Shown: positions 43,975 to 52,735, numbered from the stretch's first letter. The stretch is DNA of 64,000 nucleotides from Pseudoxanthomonas jiangsuensis (GCF_010093185.1 NZ_PDWL01000001.1:124001-188000), one strand, 5' to 3'. The notes: generated from the sequence alone by a model not told the origin. Made by a program: numbers and translations.

Positions 43975-44412
43975 ATGCCGCTTGCGCATTGGCCGGCCGG
44001 CCGCGACCAGCCGATCATCGCCCTCCCATCCCTGCACTACACCGCCGGGCCGTTCGAGGAGAAGCTCGAAGGCCTGGACGTGGTGGTCAACACCGTCGAC
44101 GACCAGGGCCAGACCGCCAGCCGCGCACTGCGCACCCTGCGCCGCGACGGCGCCCTGGTCTCGATCACCGGTCCGGCCGACGCGGCCAAGGCCGAGGCCG
44201 CGGGCGTGCGCAACCTCGCCCCGCAGCGCCCGGCGCCGAACCAGCCCGGGCTGTCCACGGCCACCATCCTCACCCGCATCGGCGAGCTGGCCGATGCCGG
44301 CAAGTACCGGGTCCACGTCGAGGAAACCCTGCCGCTGGCACAGGCCGCGCAGGCCTGGGAGCGCAGCCGCAGCGGCCGCACCCGCGGCAAGCTGGTGCTG
44401 GCGATCGACTGA
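43975..44412 (+). pseudogene. Remnant of a zinc-type/quinone-oxidoreductase-like alcohol dehydrogenase (C-terminal part)
   Basis: The frame encodes only the end of a medium-chain dehydrogenase: LEGLDVVVNTVDDQGQTASR, RTLRRDGALVSITGPAD, then RIGELADAGKYRVHVEETLP and RSRSGRTRGKLVLAID. These correspond to the second half of the Rossmann domain and the C-terminus. The GroES-like catalytic domain and the nucleotide-binding GxGxxG are missing upstream; the DUF1684 lipoprotein's promoter region lies there instead. It is most likely a decayed gene truncated at its 5' end. The ATG at 43975 is only the first convenient Met. Confidence 0.75.
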
Positions 44413-44433
44413 GCGCTTCGCGGGTCGCAGGAA

Positions 44434-44456
44434 GCGCGGCGCGCCTGGCGCCGCGC
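44434..44456. terminator. GC-rich hairpin between convergent genes
   Basis: A 9-bp stem GCGCGGCGC (44434-44442) / GCGCCGCGC (44448-44456) with a five-base loop. It is placed between the dehydrogenase remnant and the minus-strand secreted-protein stop at 44464. Confidence 0.45.
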
Positions 44457-44463
44457 GGAGGCC

Positions 44464-44955
44464 TCAGCGGCGGCCGCCGCCGCGGCCGGCCGGCCCGGGG
44501 CCGAAGCCCGGGCCCGGACCGCGCAGGCCCGGTTCGTAGTAGTAGCCGGGGCCGTCGTAGCCGCCCACGTTCAACTGCACGTTGATGGTGCGCTCGCCGC
44601 CATCCTCGGTCGCGTAGGACTTGCAGTAGTTCACGCTGGCGGCGTCGAAGGTGCTGTTGCCCATGCGCGAGGAATAGCCCATGCCGGTGGTGACGCTGCC
44701 GGTGATCGCGCTTTCCTCGCCGTCCGGCGTGGTCGGGCAGGCTTGGCGCCGCGGCGCGGACTGGCCGGCGGCAGCCACGGGCACGCCCGAGGTGTCGCCG
44801 TACCAGGTACCGGGCGGGTCCTGGCGATAGGTCGATGCCGGCTCATCCGGCAGCGACAGGTCCAGCGCATCGGCATCGCTGGCGAACGCCGGAGCGGCGG
44901 CCAGGCACAGCCAGGCGCCGAGGAGGACGCCGGGGAAAACGGATGTCGGGCGCAT
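44464..44955 (-). CDS. Exported hypothetical protein
   Basis: A 163-residue protein with a signal peptide (VFPGVLLGAWLCLAAAPAFA) and an acidic linker. The core has two Cys (RRQACPTTPDGEESAITGSV; AASVNYCKSYATEDGGERT) that may form a disulfide. The C-terminal tail is Gly/Pro/Tyr/Arg-rich (PGFGPGPAGRGGGRR). No known domain. The ATG at 44955 is preferred over one 12 codons upstream because it places the signal first. Confidence 0.65.
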   Translation of the reverse strand: MRPTSVFPGVLLGAWLCLAAAPAFASDADALDLSLPDEPASTYRQDPPGTWYGDTSGVPVAAAGQSAPRRQACPTTPDGEESAITGSVTTGMGYSSRMGNSTFDAASVNYCKSYATEDGGERTINVQLNVGGYDGPGYYYEPGLRGPGPGFGPGPAGRGGGRR

Positions 44956-45148
44956 GGTCGGGATTCCGGAGCCGTCGGAGCGATGGCTCATCTTGGCAGC
45001 GGCCAGGTGAACGCTGGCCCGATCGTAGTCCGTGCCTTCGCAGCGTGTGTGCCAGGGCCGCCATAACGCGGCCCACGCCGTCGCTGCGACTGCGCGTTTC
45101 GCCTGTCTGCGGTCCCGTGGAACTCCGCCGGCCCGAGCCGGGATGCCG

Positions 45149-45241
45149 TTACTTGCGCTCGCGCCGCAGGGCGAAGGTGCCCAGGCCGATCACGACGGCC
45201 AGGCCGATGGCCAGGAACACGAACAGCGGCATCAGGGACAT
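45149..45241 (-). CDS. Thirty-residue single-pass membrane protein
   Basis: A short frame: MSLMPLFVFLAIGLAVVIGL, then GTFALRRERK and stop. One hydrophobic helix is followed by a basic RRERK tail, the classic layout of a small inner-membrane protein with its C-terminus inside. GAGG lies about six bases before the ATG on the minus strand. The surrounding 400 bases hold no other gene. The base and residue pattern argues for a real gene, but 30 residues is too short for firm homology. Function unknown. Confidence 0.5.
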   Translation of the reverse strand: MSLMPLFVFLAIGLAVVIGLGTFALRRERK

Positions 45242-45383
45242 GCGGAACCTCGTAGCGGATGGCTGCGGCAGTGACGCCGGCCGTCCTTTATACCCGGCTG
45301 CGGGCCGGACGCATGCCGCCTTGCAGCATGGCGGTCGCCCCGGGTCGTCAAGAATGGCGGCAACGCCCGGTCCAGGCGCGCGC

Positions 45384-46121
45384 TCATCCCCGCCTTAGGA
45401 TCGCGCGCGGGATCGCCGGGGCGATGCGCGCCAGCCAAGGCAGCCAGCGCGCCTTGCCGACGTAGACCTCCGTCTTGCCGGCTGCGATCCCGGCGACGAT
45501 CTCGGCGGCCGCCTGCGCCGCACCGATCTTGCCGGTGCCCCGCCCGGCCGTCATCGGCGTGTCGACCATCGGCAGGATTGCCTCGACCACCGCCGTGGAA
45601 CGGCCTTCGAGCTGGTAGCGCAGTCCCTGCGACAGCGAATGCAGTGCGGCCTTGGTCGCGCAGTACACCGCCGCGTCCGATTTCGGAAACAGGGCCAATC
45701 CCGAGGATACGTTGACGATCGCCGAGGACCGCCCGTCGGCCTGGAACAACGCGATTGCCAGCCGCGCCATCCGGGCGGGCGCGACGAAGTTGACGGCAAT
45801 CTCGCGCGTGATCGAATCGTCGTCGAAGTCAGGGTCGGTGAAGCGCGCAGTGGACTGCACGGCGGCGTTGTTGATCACGATCGAAATTCCAGGGTGGTGC
45901 GCGGTCACCTGCCCCCAGAGGCGTTCGAGCTCGTCCGGCACGGCCAGGTCGCAGGCGTAGGTGTCCACGCCCGGCAGTCGCAGCCGCAGTTGCGCCAGCC
46001 GCTGCGGCGAACGCGCCACCACCAGCAGGCGATGGCCCATGCCATGCAGCAGGTACACCAGCTCCAGGCCAATGCCGCTGGTGCCGCCGGTGACCAGGAT
46101 CGTCCGCGCTTCGGATAGCAT
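45384..46121 (-). CDS. Short-chain dehydrogenase/reductase
   Basis: A 245-residue classical SDR. Cofactor-binding TGGTSGIGLELVYLL (residues 10-24), NNAAVQS, catalytic Ser in IVNVSSGLALF, and YCATK (Y-x-x-x-K) are all present. It resembles the DltE-like group of SDRs of unknown substrate. A GKARWLPWLARIAPAIPRAI tail may associate with the membrane. The ATG at 46121 (MLSEARTILVTGG) starts close to the Rossmann strand. It is divergent from the Crp/Fnr gene 98 bases away, which may control it. Confidence 0.9.
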   Translation of the reverse strand: MLSEARTILVTGGTSGIGLELVYLLHGMGHRLLVVARSPQRLAQLRLRLPGVDTYACDLAVPDELERLWGQVTAHHPGISIVINNAAVQSTARFTDPDFDDDSITREIAVNFVAPARMARLAIALFQADGRSSAIVNVSSGLALFPKSDAAVYCATKAALHSLSQGLRYQLEGRSTAVVEAILPMVDTPMTAGRGTGKIGAAQAAAEIVAGIAAGKTEVYVGKARWLPWLARIAPAIPRAILRRG

Positions 46122-46219
46122 TCGCCCGCACTCCGGAATGGGGACGCGCAGGATCGCGCCAGCCCGCGTGCGCCGCATTAACCCGGGTTCATCGCCGCAG
46201 CCTCGTCCAGGAGACCGCC

Positions 46220-46786
46220 GTGCCAGACCGCCCCGACCTCAATGCACTGGAAGACGCACTCCTGAGCCATCCGCGGCTGCGCATGCAGACCAGGACGTTC
46301 TCCCTGCCCGCGGGAACTTCGGTCATACGCCAGGGCCAGGCGTGCGCCGACATATTCGTGTTGCGCGCCGGCCTGGTGAAGCTGCACTACGCCACGCCCG
46401 CGGGCAAGGAATGGGTGAAGAGCTTCGTCGCCGACCGTGGCGTATTCGGCTCGCGTAGCGCGCAGATGGCCGGAACCGGCAGCGCCTTCTCCGCCACCTG
46501 CCTGGAGGACTGCGAGCTGGCCACCCTTCCCTATCCGCTGTTCTTGGGCACGGTACTGGCCGATCCGGCGCTGGCGGCGCAGGTCCTGCGCTTCAACGAA
46601 TGGCTGGGGCTGAAGAAGGAGCGGCGCGAATACGATCTGCTGTGCCGCTCGGCCGAGGAGCGCTACCGCCGCTTCCTCGACGGGGATGCGGCGCTGGCCG
46701 CGCGCCTCACCCAGGCCGACATCGCGCGCTACCTGGGCATCACTGCGATCGCGCTGTCGCGGATCAAGCGGCGACTGGCGGCATAG
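46220..46786 (+). CDS. Crp/Fnr-family transcriptional regulator, short form
   Basis: A 188-residue regulator with an N-terminal cyclic-nucleotide-binding-type beta roll (about 20-120; FSLPAGTSVIRQGQACADIFVLRAG) and a C-terminal helix-turn-helix, LTQADIARYLGITAIALSRIKRRL. It has no N-terminal Cys cluster as in FNR. The residues that bind cAMP in Crp are not obvious, so the effector is unknown. The start is a GTG at 46220 with CAGGAG upstream. It is divergent from the SDR gene, a typical regulator-target layout. Confidence 0.87.
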   Translation: MPDRPDLNALEDALLSHPRLRMQTRTFSLPAGTSVIRQGQACADIFVLRAGLVKLHYATPAGKEWVKSFVADRGVFGSRSAQMAGTGSAFSATCLEDCELATLPYPLFLGTVLADPALAAQVLRFNEWLGLKKERREYDLLCRSAEERYRRFLDGDAALAARLTQADIARYLGITAIALSRIKRRLAA

Positions 46787-46969
46787 GCCGGCGGTGATCC
46801 TGGGCAGCCTGCGCTGATGTATGAGCCTGCCTGCAGGAGCCGACAGGATGAAACCCCGATGCTCGCCAGGCTTCGGCCCAGGTACTCGGGCATGCCCCAC
46901 TGATGCCTTGGATTATGGCTTCGCCATTCATGCCAACGGGCCAGGCGATCAGCACATCGCGCCGCGCCT

Positions 46970-47395
46970 TCATGCCAGGTCCATCGAGAAATACCTGGCC
47001 TCGTGCTTCATGCCCTCGCGCTCGTAGAAGCGGTGCGCGTCGGCGCGCTGCACGCCGGAGACCAGGCGCAGCTGCCGGCAGCCCTGCCGCCGGCCATGCT
47101 CGGCGATCCAGCGCAGGAGGGCGGCGCCGTAGCCGCGCGAGCGCTCGGCCTCGGCGGTCACCAGATCCTCGACTTCCAGGTAGCGGCCTGTGTGCAGCCA
47201 TTCGCCGACGCGGATCCCGGCCAGGGCACGCAGGATGCCGTCTTCCTCCAGCGCCACCAGCCGGTAGCCGCCATCGGCCATGAGCCGCGGCACCGCCGCC
47301 AGGTAGTCCTCGCGCGACAGGCGCGGCCGCAGCTTCGACATCAGCTCGAAGCTGCGGGCGATGGCGGCGGGATCCTCCACGAATCCGATCTGCAT
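46970..47395 (-). CDS. GNAT-family N-acetyltransferase
   Basis: A 141-residue GNAT protein. The acetyl-CoA binding motif A covers LEVEDLVTAEAERSRGYGAALLRWIAEH (RxxGxG/A form RSRGYG), followed by CRQLRLVSGVQRADAHRFYEREGM, the usual beta6-alpha4 region with the FYExxGF-type motif. The substrate is unknown. GGGAGG before the ATG at 47395 decides the start; the longer upstream frame is rejected. It lies downstream of nothing on its strand within 120 bases except the hemerythrin gene 3' end region. Confidence 0.88.
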   Translation of the reverse strand: MQIGFVEDPAAIARSFELMSKLRPRLSREDYLAAVPRLMADGGYRLVALEEDGILRALAGIRVGEWLHTGRYLEVEDLVTAEAERSRGYGAALLRWIAEHGRRQGCRQLRLVSGVQRADAHRFYEREGMKHEARYFSMDLA

Positions 47396-47522
47396 GCTTC
47401 CCTCCCTGGACCATAGCCGGTGCCGCGACGCGCGGACCGGCCGCCATCGTGCCACGTCCGCGGGCGTCCCGGGCGTCGCCTGCGGCGCGCTCCCTGCCGC
47501 TTCCCGGCGCAGTGGTACCGGC

Positions 47523-47933
47523 TCAGACCCGCTCTGCCGCCGGATACAGTTCGGCGTTCTCGCGCTGCAGGCGCTCGAACAGCGAACGCAGCACGGTATT
47601 GGCATCGTGGCGGAAGCCGTCCGGATCGGCCGCCAGCCGCGCCGGCACCCGCCACTTGCCGACGAAGCCGGCGAACGCCTGGGCCAGGCCCTGCATCTCC
47701 GCCTGGTAGCGCGCGCTCAGCGCGGCCACGTCCGGGCTGCCCGACCGGGCCAGCATCGGGTACAGCACCTGGTCCTCGGCGGCCAGGTGGAACTTGATGT
47801 GGCTGGCCGTGCTGACGATGGCCTCGCCGATCTTCTCCGCGTTCTCGCGCACGCCGGCCCGCGACAATTTCCTCAATGCGTCGATCTGCTCCAGGATCGC
47901 CGCGTGGTCGCGGTGGTACCGCTCTATGTCCAT
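47523..47933 (-). CDS. Hemerythrin-like (HHE) domain protein
   Basis: A 136-residue four-helix bundle of the HHE cation-binding type. Helix 1 is IERYHRDHAAILEQID with His pairs. Helix 2 is ASHIKFHLAAEDQVLYPML, containing the H-x3-H-x3-E di-iron motif (H45, H49, E53). ALSARYQAEMQGL and GFRHDANTVLRSLFERLQREN form helices 3 and 4. These proteins bind iron and may sense oxygen or nitric oxide. No signal peptide. The ATG at 47933 follows a poor ribosome binding site. Confidence 0.87.
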   Translation of the reverse strand: MDIERYHRDHAAILEQIDALRKLSRAGVRENAEKIGEAIVSTASHIKFHLAAEDQVLYPMLARSGSPDVAALSARYQAEMQGLAQAFAGFVGKWRVPARLAADPDGFRHDANTVLRSLFERLQRENAELYPAAERV

Positions 47934-48015
47934 TACTGCTTCACCTTCTTGCCATCCCGCAACGTGCGGGTATCGGGCTCGATATCGGCCCGCGCGGCGA
48001 AGGCTTGAATGGTTA

Positions 48016-48034
48016 CCGCCGGGAACCCCGGCGG
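48016..48034 (-). terminator. Hairpin 3' of the kelch gene
   Basis: An 8-bp stem CCGCCGGG (48016-48023) / CCCGGCGG (48027-48034) with a three-base loop, 19 bases after the kelch gene stop on the minus strand. It is followed by TAACCATTC, not a clean U tract. Confidence 0.45.
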
Positions 48035-48052
48035 CGCGCTTCCTGGCGGCCG

Positions 48053-49120
48053 CTATTCGGCCACCGCCTGCGGCCGGGCGAACACCAGATGGTCGGCCAG
48101 CTCCGGACCGCCGCCGCGGTCGCCGCTGCCGGCGGCGATGTGCAGGGCCTCCCCGAGCATCGTCGCCTGGGTGCCGTGGCGGCCCCGCGGCAGCGGCGAC
48201 AGTGCGGTCCAGCGCGCGGCCGCCGGATCGTAGGCCTCCACCTCGGCGTGGCCCGGCACCTGGCGCGCGCTCTCACCGCCCAGCACCAGCAGCCGGCCGT
48301 CCATCGCCACCGCGGCCGCACCGGCGCGCGGCGTCGGCAACGGGGCTTCGAGCGTCTGCCAGCGGCCGCTGGCGAAGTCGTACACGTCCACCTGCGGGAT
48401 GGTCAGGCCCAGGGTGTCGCCGGTGTCGTGCGAGGTCCGGCGTCCGCCGGCGGCGTAGAGCCGTCCGTCGAGTACCACCGCGTGGAAGTGGTCGCGCGCG
48501 TGCGGCGCATTGGCCAGCGCGCGCCATTGGCCGCTGGCCAGGTCGAGCTCGTCCAGCCACGGCACGTAGCCGCTGAGATGGCCGCGGGTGTTGCCGCCGA
48601 CCAGGTACAGGCGGCCCTCGTGCACCACCGCACCGGCCGCGCCGCGGCGCCGCTGCGCCGGCACTTCCGCCCCCCGGCTCCAGCGGTCGCTGGCCGGGTC
48701 GTAGACCAGCACGTGGTCCAGCGGCGATTCCTCGGGAAAATCGCCGGTGAAGGCGCCGACCACGTACAGCCGCCCGGCATGCGCCACCGCCTGCACGTGA
48801 TGGATCTCCAGCGGCGGCGGTGCGCCTTCCCGCCAGCGGCCGCTGGCCGGGTCGAAGATGTCGAGCGGCCGCTGGCCGCGGCCGCCGAGCAGGTACAGGC
48901 GGCCATCCAGCGCGACGAAGGCGTTCTCGTGGCGGGCGTGAGGTCCGCCTGCGGTGGCAGCCGGCGACCAGACAGGCGCGGACGCGGCGTGCGTGCCGTG
49001 ACCGGCGTGGACGTCGTCGCCCGCACCCGCCCAGGCCAGCGGCACGGTGGCGGCCAGCGCGAGCGCAAGCGCGGCGGGCGCGGCCCGCCGCACGATGTGG
49101 AACAAGGCGTTCTCGAGCAT
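48053..49120 (-). CDS. Exported kelch-repeat beta-propeller protein
   Basis: A 355-residue protein with a signal peptide (about residues 8-31, ending PLAWAG) and five or six kelch units. Each has GRLY.xGG and a following Tyr/Trp: DGRLYLLGG, AGRLYVVGAF, EGRLYLVGGN, DGRLYAAGG, DGRLLVLGG and a weaker last unit. Blades close with patterns such as FDPASGRWREG and YDPASDRWSRG. It probably acts as a periplasmic binding scaffold; no catalytic residues seen. A His-rich patch (DDVHAGHGTHAAS) follows the signal. The ATG at 49118-49120 gives the signal peptide. Confidence 0.85.
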   Translation of the reverse strand: MLENALFHIVRRAAPAALALALAATVPLAWAGAGDDVHAGHGTHAASAPVWSPAATAGGPHARHENAFVALDGRLYLLGGRGQRPLDIFDPASGRWREGAPPPLEIHHVQAVAHAGRLYVVGAFTGDFPEESPLDHVLVYDPASDRWSRGAEVPAQRRRGAAGAVVHEGRLYLVGGNTRGHLSGYVPWLDELDLASGQWRALANAPHARDHFHAVVLDGRLYAAGGRRTSHDTGDTLGLTIPQVDVYDFASGRWQTLEAPLPTPRAGAAAVAMDGRLLVLGGESARQVPGHAEVEAYDPAAARWTALSPLPRGRHGTQATMLGEALHIAAGSGDRGGGPELADHLVFARPQAVAE

Positions 49121-49201
49121 GACGATCCCTCTTCGGACGGGCCCATTCTGCACGACCCGCCCGCGACCGGTCCGCCTCCCCACACCGACCTGCAAAAAGG
49201 A

Positions 49202-49223
49202 AAGGCGCCGCGAGCGGCGCCTT
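49202..49223 (-). terminator. Rho-independent terminator of the glycine-zipper repeat gene
   Basis: A 9-bp stem AAGGCGCCG (49202-49210), loop CGAG, CGGCGCCTT (49215-49223). On the minus strand it is followed by TCCTTTTTGC. It lies 29 bases past the stop at 49252. Confidence 0.85.
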
Positions 49224-49251
49224 CCAGAGTCATCGCGAAACAGCCGCCCGG

Positions 49252-50034
49252 TCAGCGGCCGTCGCCGTCGGCATCGCCCGGCAGGACGCGTTCCACGCCG
49301 TGCCAGGCGTCGCGGGTCGCGGCCTTGGCCTTTTCCCAGCCCAGGCGCGAGTTGCCCTTGACCTTGTCCCAGCCCTGGCCCAGCTCGGTCTCCAGGCTCT
49401 CGTCCCACTGCCGGTCGGAATAGCGACCGCGCGCCTGGGTGCCGTAGCGATAGGCCGGGAGGTAGTCGTCGAAACCGGCGTCGGGCTCGCGGTAGTCCAC
49501 GCCCGAGAACTGCCCGGCGTAGTAGCGGTCGCTGGCGCCGTAGGCGCGGTAGGTGCGATCGCTGCGATCCCAGGCATCGCGCACGGCGTCGCGGGCATGG
49601 TCCCATTCCAGCTTCGACTGGCCGCGCACCTGGCCCCAGCCGGTGCCCAGTTCCTGCTCCAGGCGCTCGTCCCAGGCGCGTTCGGGCATGCGCGTGCGCG
49701 CATCGACGCCGTAGGTGTAGGCCGGGGCGTAGTCGTTCTCGTAGTCGAAGCGGGCGTCGTGGTACGGGCGGCTGGCATAGGTGTCGCGCCAGAACTGCTC
49801 CTCGCCGGTCGGATCGATGCGTTCGGCCACGCCCTTGCCCGCGGCCGCGCCGACCAGGGTACCGATGCCGCCGCCGATCAGCATGCCCAGCGGGCCGCCG
49901 ATCGCGCCGATCGCCGCGCCGGCGGCTGCACCGCCCACGCCTCCGACACCCACGCCGACCGGGTGCGAACCGGGCGTGCCGGTGAGCGGATCGCGATTGA
50001 GGTCGCGGGTCTGGTTGTTCTCGTTCTTGTCCAC
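49252..50034 (-). CDS. Glycine-zipper protein with duplicated aromatic/acidic repeat
   Basis: A 260-residue protein. A Gly-zipper membrane segment (about 28-65; GAAIGAIGGPLGMLIGGGIG) is followed by two copies of a repeat of about 80 residues. Unit 1 runs WRDTYASRPYHDARFDYEND to LEWDHARDAVRDAWD; unit 2 runs YYAGQFSGVDYREPDAGFDD to LGWEKAKAATRDAWHGVER. A single degenerate unit makes up the small protein at 29734. GTG at 50032-50034 with AGGAG six bases upstream decides the start; earlier in-frame ATGs are ignored. Likely a stress-type envelope protein; function unknown. Confidence 0.75.
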   Translation of the reverse strand: MDKNENNQTRDLNRDPLTGTPGSHPVGVGVGGVGGAAAGAAIGAIGGPLGMLIGGGIGTLVGAAAGKGVAERIDPTGEEQFWRDTYASRPYHDARFDYENDYAPAYTYGVDARTRMPERAWDERLEQELGTGWGQVRGQSKLEWDHARDAVRDAWDRSDRTYRAYGASDRYYAGQFSGVDYREPDAGFDDYLPAYRYGTQARGRYSDRQWDESLETELGQGWDKVKGNSRLGWEKAKAATRDAWHGVERVLPGDADGDGR

Positions 50035-50400
50035 GTGGACTCCTCGTCTTGTCGTCGTCGGGATGGGGACCCGTCCCTCGTGCGGGCGCCTGCGGTGCAG
50101 GTGCGTCCACGTTGGAACGCGCGGCGTGAATCTGCCGTCGCATGACGACACGAGGTTGCAGGGACGGCACACGCGTTCAGCGTGCCGCGGGGTTCGCCGT
50201 CGAGGCGTGGAGATGGATCGGCGGCCGTTGTCCGGCGCGCCGAATCGTCTTCGGCTCCGCCGTGCCACATGGGGAAGCCATGGCCCGCACGTCCGCACTG
50301 GTCGGGACGTTGGCCTGATCGAGCCCGTGGGTCCGGTAATGGGGCCAGGTCCACTCCGGCCAAGTGGAGCCCGACCCCAGCGATCAATCCGGTCCCTGCG
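50035..50400. other. Gene-free stretch
   Basis: 366 bases between the glycine-zipper gene start and the stop of the coiled-coil membrane protein gene. It should contain the promoter of the former. TCCACT/AGTGGA at about 50350-50368 can form a short 6-bp stem past the stop at 50401, too weak to call a terminator. Open frames here are compositional; no RNA gene or repeat was recognised. Confidence 0.4.
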
Positions 50401-51099
50401 CTAGCCCGCCTGCGTGCACAGGCGCGAGAAGCTCGCCGTCTCCCGGTCACCCGCCAGCGACAGCAGCGAGATCCGGCAGTCCTCGCCGCTCTCGGCGCGA
50501 TAGCGCACGCTCTGGCCCGGGTTCAGGCTCTGGCGCACGTCGTTCTCCTCCCCGGCCCGGCTCATGTTCACCGTGACGCTGCTGCCCGTGACGTGGTACA
50601 GGCCGATGGCGTTGTACGCATCCAGCTGCAGGCCCCTGCCTTCCGTCAGGATGAAGTCGTAGCCGCCGTTGATCCCCGAATTCGCGCGCGCCAGCTGGCG
50701 GGTGCGCTCGTTCTCCTCGCGGGCCAGCGCGATCATGCGGATCAGGTCGCGGTTCTGCGCCTGGATGCTGGCGATCGAACTGGACACCTTCTTGAAGTTG
50801 TCGCGGTCGCCGGCGGCCAGGTCCTGCCCCAGCTTGCCCAGGCTCTCCTTCAGGGCCGCGAACTCGGTCTTCTGCTGCTCGGCGATCTTCTGCAGCTGGT
50901 CGTCGCCGCCGAGCTGCTTGTCCTTGGCCCAGGTCAGGCCTTCGTTGAGGAAGAAGCCGGCCACGCCGAGCACGATCCATTTCGCCGCTTCCTTGAACTT
51001 GCCGGCGAGACCGCCTTCCTTCTTCCGGACCTGCGGGGCGGCATCGCCGCCCTTTCCGCCCTGGTCGTGCGCAGCTTCCTTGACGTTCTGTTCTGTCAT
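50401..51099 (-). CDS. Membrane-anchored coiled-coil protein
   Basis: A 232-residue protein with a charged cytosolic N-terminus (1-38), one membrane segment (AAKWIVLGVAGFFLNEGLTWA, about 38-58) and a helical/coiled-coil stretch (QLQKIAEQQKTEFAALKESLGKLGQDL to LIRMIALAREENERTRQLAR). A C-terminal beta-type domain (about 145-232) carries Cys residues. No family recognised. The ATG at 51099 follows GGGGAATGAC; the upstream frame lacks support. Monocistronic. Confidence 0.65.
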   Translation of the reverse strand: MTEQNVKEAAHDQGGKGGDAAPQVRKKEGGLAGKFKEAAKWIVLGVAGFFLNEGLTWAKDKQLGGDDQLQKIAEQQKTEFAALKESLGKLGQDLAAGDRDNFKKVSSSIASIQAQNRDLIRMIALAREENERTRQLARANSGINGGYDFILTEGRGLQLDAYNAIGLYHVTGSSVTVNMSRAGEENDVRQSLNPGQSVRYRAESGEDCRISLLSLAGDRETASFSRLCTQAG

Positions 51100-51308
51100 G
51101 TCATTCCCCTGTTGTCCCCATGCCGGCGTCCGGCTTCCGGTCGCGCGCCCGCTCCGATCCCCATCGGAAGACACCCACCGATCCTCATCGCAGGATCCTG
51201 TCGGGCCGCAACCGTCCCGAGTCTACGGCGCGCCGATGGCAGGGAGAAGACCGGTCCCGCTCCCCTCGACCGTGCCGCGGAATGACGGCCTTCGATCGTT
51301 GCGCCGGC

Positions 51309-52028
51309 TCAGCAGCCCATCGGCGGCAGGAACGTCAGCGTGGCCACTGCCACCCACCCGCCCTTCCTCAGCACCTCGATCCTCGCGCGTACTGCGCTGA
51401 TGCCGGCGAACGGCGATACCGGCGAATCCTTCGCGGCCGGACCTGCGCGCAGGCCCTGCAGCCAGCGGTCGGCCTGCGCCGGATCGTCCATCACGGCTTC
51501 GCGCACGGCACGCTCGAGCTCGGCCGGGGTGTAGTCCGGGAAGCAGGCCTGCTGCTCGGGAGTCGGCGTGGGCAGCACGAACGACACCGGGCCGGTGCGC
51601 GCGGCCGGCTCCCATTCCGACACGCAATGCTTCCAGTCGGTCAGGTCCAGGTGCGGACCCCCGGCGCTCAGGACCAGGCTGGTCTCGTACTGCACCCGCA
51701 CGCGCCAGGTTTCGCCCGCGTGCGCCGGCTGCAGCTGCAGGGTGGCGCCGTAGACCTCGTCGCCCAGGTCCAGCGGCACGTCGAGCGCGGACGGTACCTC
51801 GCCTTCGCTCTGCCAACCGGAGAAGGTGGAGCCGGCGCCCGCATGGGGCAGGACGCGCAGACCGGTCAGGTCCTGCGCCTGCACGGCGGACGGCGCGCAT
51901 GCCAGCAGCGCCCAGAGCAGGAGCGGCCAAGAACGCGATAGCCGGCCTGCGGCGGCATCGAACGCGACCGCGATCCGCGTCCCGCACGGACGCGCGTTGG
52001 TGGCGCTTGCGGTTCTTCCTGGTTCCAT
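51309..52028 (-). CDS. Exported hypothetical protein
   Basis: A 239-residue protein. An internal signal-like hydrophobic segment (SWPLLLWALLACAPSAVQA, about 32-50) is followed by a beta-rich region with a WKHCVSEWEP motif, a Pro-rich turn (VLPTPTPEQQACFPDYTP) and a C-terminal segment ending TFLPPMGC. Several Cys suggest disulfides in the periplasm. The ordering GATLQLQPAHAGETWRVRVQY suggests a beta sandwich. No known domain. The start at 52028 leaves about 30 residues before the signal; a later start cannot be excluded. Confidence 0.55.
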   Translation of the reverse strand: MEPGRTASATNARPCGTRIAVAFDAAAGRLSRSWPLLLWALLACAPSAVQAQDLTGLRVLPHAGAGSTFSGWQSEGEVPSALDVPLDLGDEVYGATLQLQPAHAGETWRVRVQYETSLVLSAGGPHLDLTDWKHCVSEWEPAARTGPVSFVLPTPTPEQQACFPDYTPAELERAVREAVMDDPAQADRWLQGLRAGPAAKDSPVSPFAGISAVRARIEVLRKGGWVAVATLTFLPPMGC

Positions 52029-52277
52029 CCTGGATTCTCCGCTCCGGATCGGAGACGCGATTGAACCACGGGCGCCGGGCCTGCACCACGGCAGCCGCCA
52101 ACGCCGGAAGGTACGTTGCGACCCGCTCCCACCGCACCGCGACCCAGCGCACGGCACGGACCCATCGCGGAGTCCCCGGCTAGAATCCACGCCTCAGGCG
52201 CGCGGAACCGGGGATCCCCGTGCGCCGGCCTGCCACAGGCGGTCATCCGGGGATTTCCGACCAGGGAGTGGATTCGC

Positions 52278-52712
52278 ATGAAGCATCAGATCGCACGCAC
52301 CGCGGCGGCAGTCGTCCTGGGCGCCGCGACGTCGTTGGCCGCCGCATCCGAATGCGAGCAGAACTTCAACGTCAACGGCTCCTTCGGCAGCGGCCGCACC
52401 TACGCCACCGAGGCCCGCGTGCCGGACGTGACCTACCTGCCGGCGCTGTACCGGGTCCGCGACAAGATCCAGGAGCAGGGCCTGGTGGTACTGGCCGTGC
52501 AGGAGAAGAACGGCTACATCCGCGCCGCCAACGCCGTGACCGGCGGGGAAGGCGGCACCGCCAACGCCCCGTTGCGCGTCTACGTCACCCCGCAGGACGG
52601 CGGCGGCGTGAACGTCTCCCTGCAGTTCACCATCGCCGGCGGGCAGATGACCAGCAAGAAGTCGGTCATGCGCTACATGTGCGAGATCGTGGACGCCGCC
52701 GCGGCGGGCTGA
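52278..52712 (+). CDS. Small exported protein
   Basis: A 144-residue protein with a signal peptide (MKHQIARTAAAVVLGAATSLAAA, cleaved near S24). The mature domain carries Cys27 (ECEQNFNVNGSFG) and Cys near the end (MRYMCEIVD), probably disulfide-linked. A YRVRDKIQEQGLVVLAVQEK segment and a VSLQFTIAGGQ segment suggest an alpha/beta fold. No family recognised. The ATG at 52278 has GGGAG upstream. It is convergent with the hexosaminidase gene. Confidence 0.7.
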   Translation: MKHQIARTAAAVVLGAATSLAAASECEQNFNVNGSFGSGRTYATEARVPDVTYLPALYRVRDKIQEQGLVVLAVQEKNGYIRAANAVTGGEGGTANAPLRVYVTPQDGGGVNVSLQFTIAGGQMTSKKSVMRYMCEIVDAAAAG

Positions 52713-52735
52713 CCGGGCGGGGCCGGGTCCGCTCC

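Noticed and set aside
46821..47027. Plus-strand 68-codon frame between the Crp/Fnr and GNAT genes
   Set aside because: Only composition supports it; it overlaps the 3' end of the GNAT gene and has no recognisable protein features.
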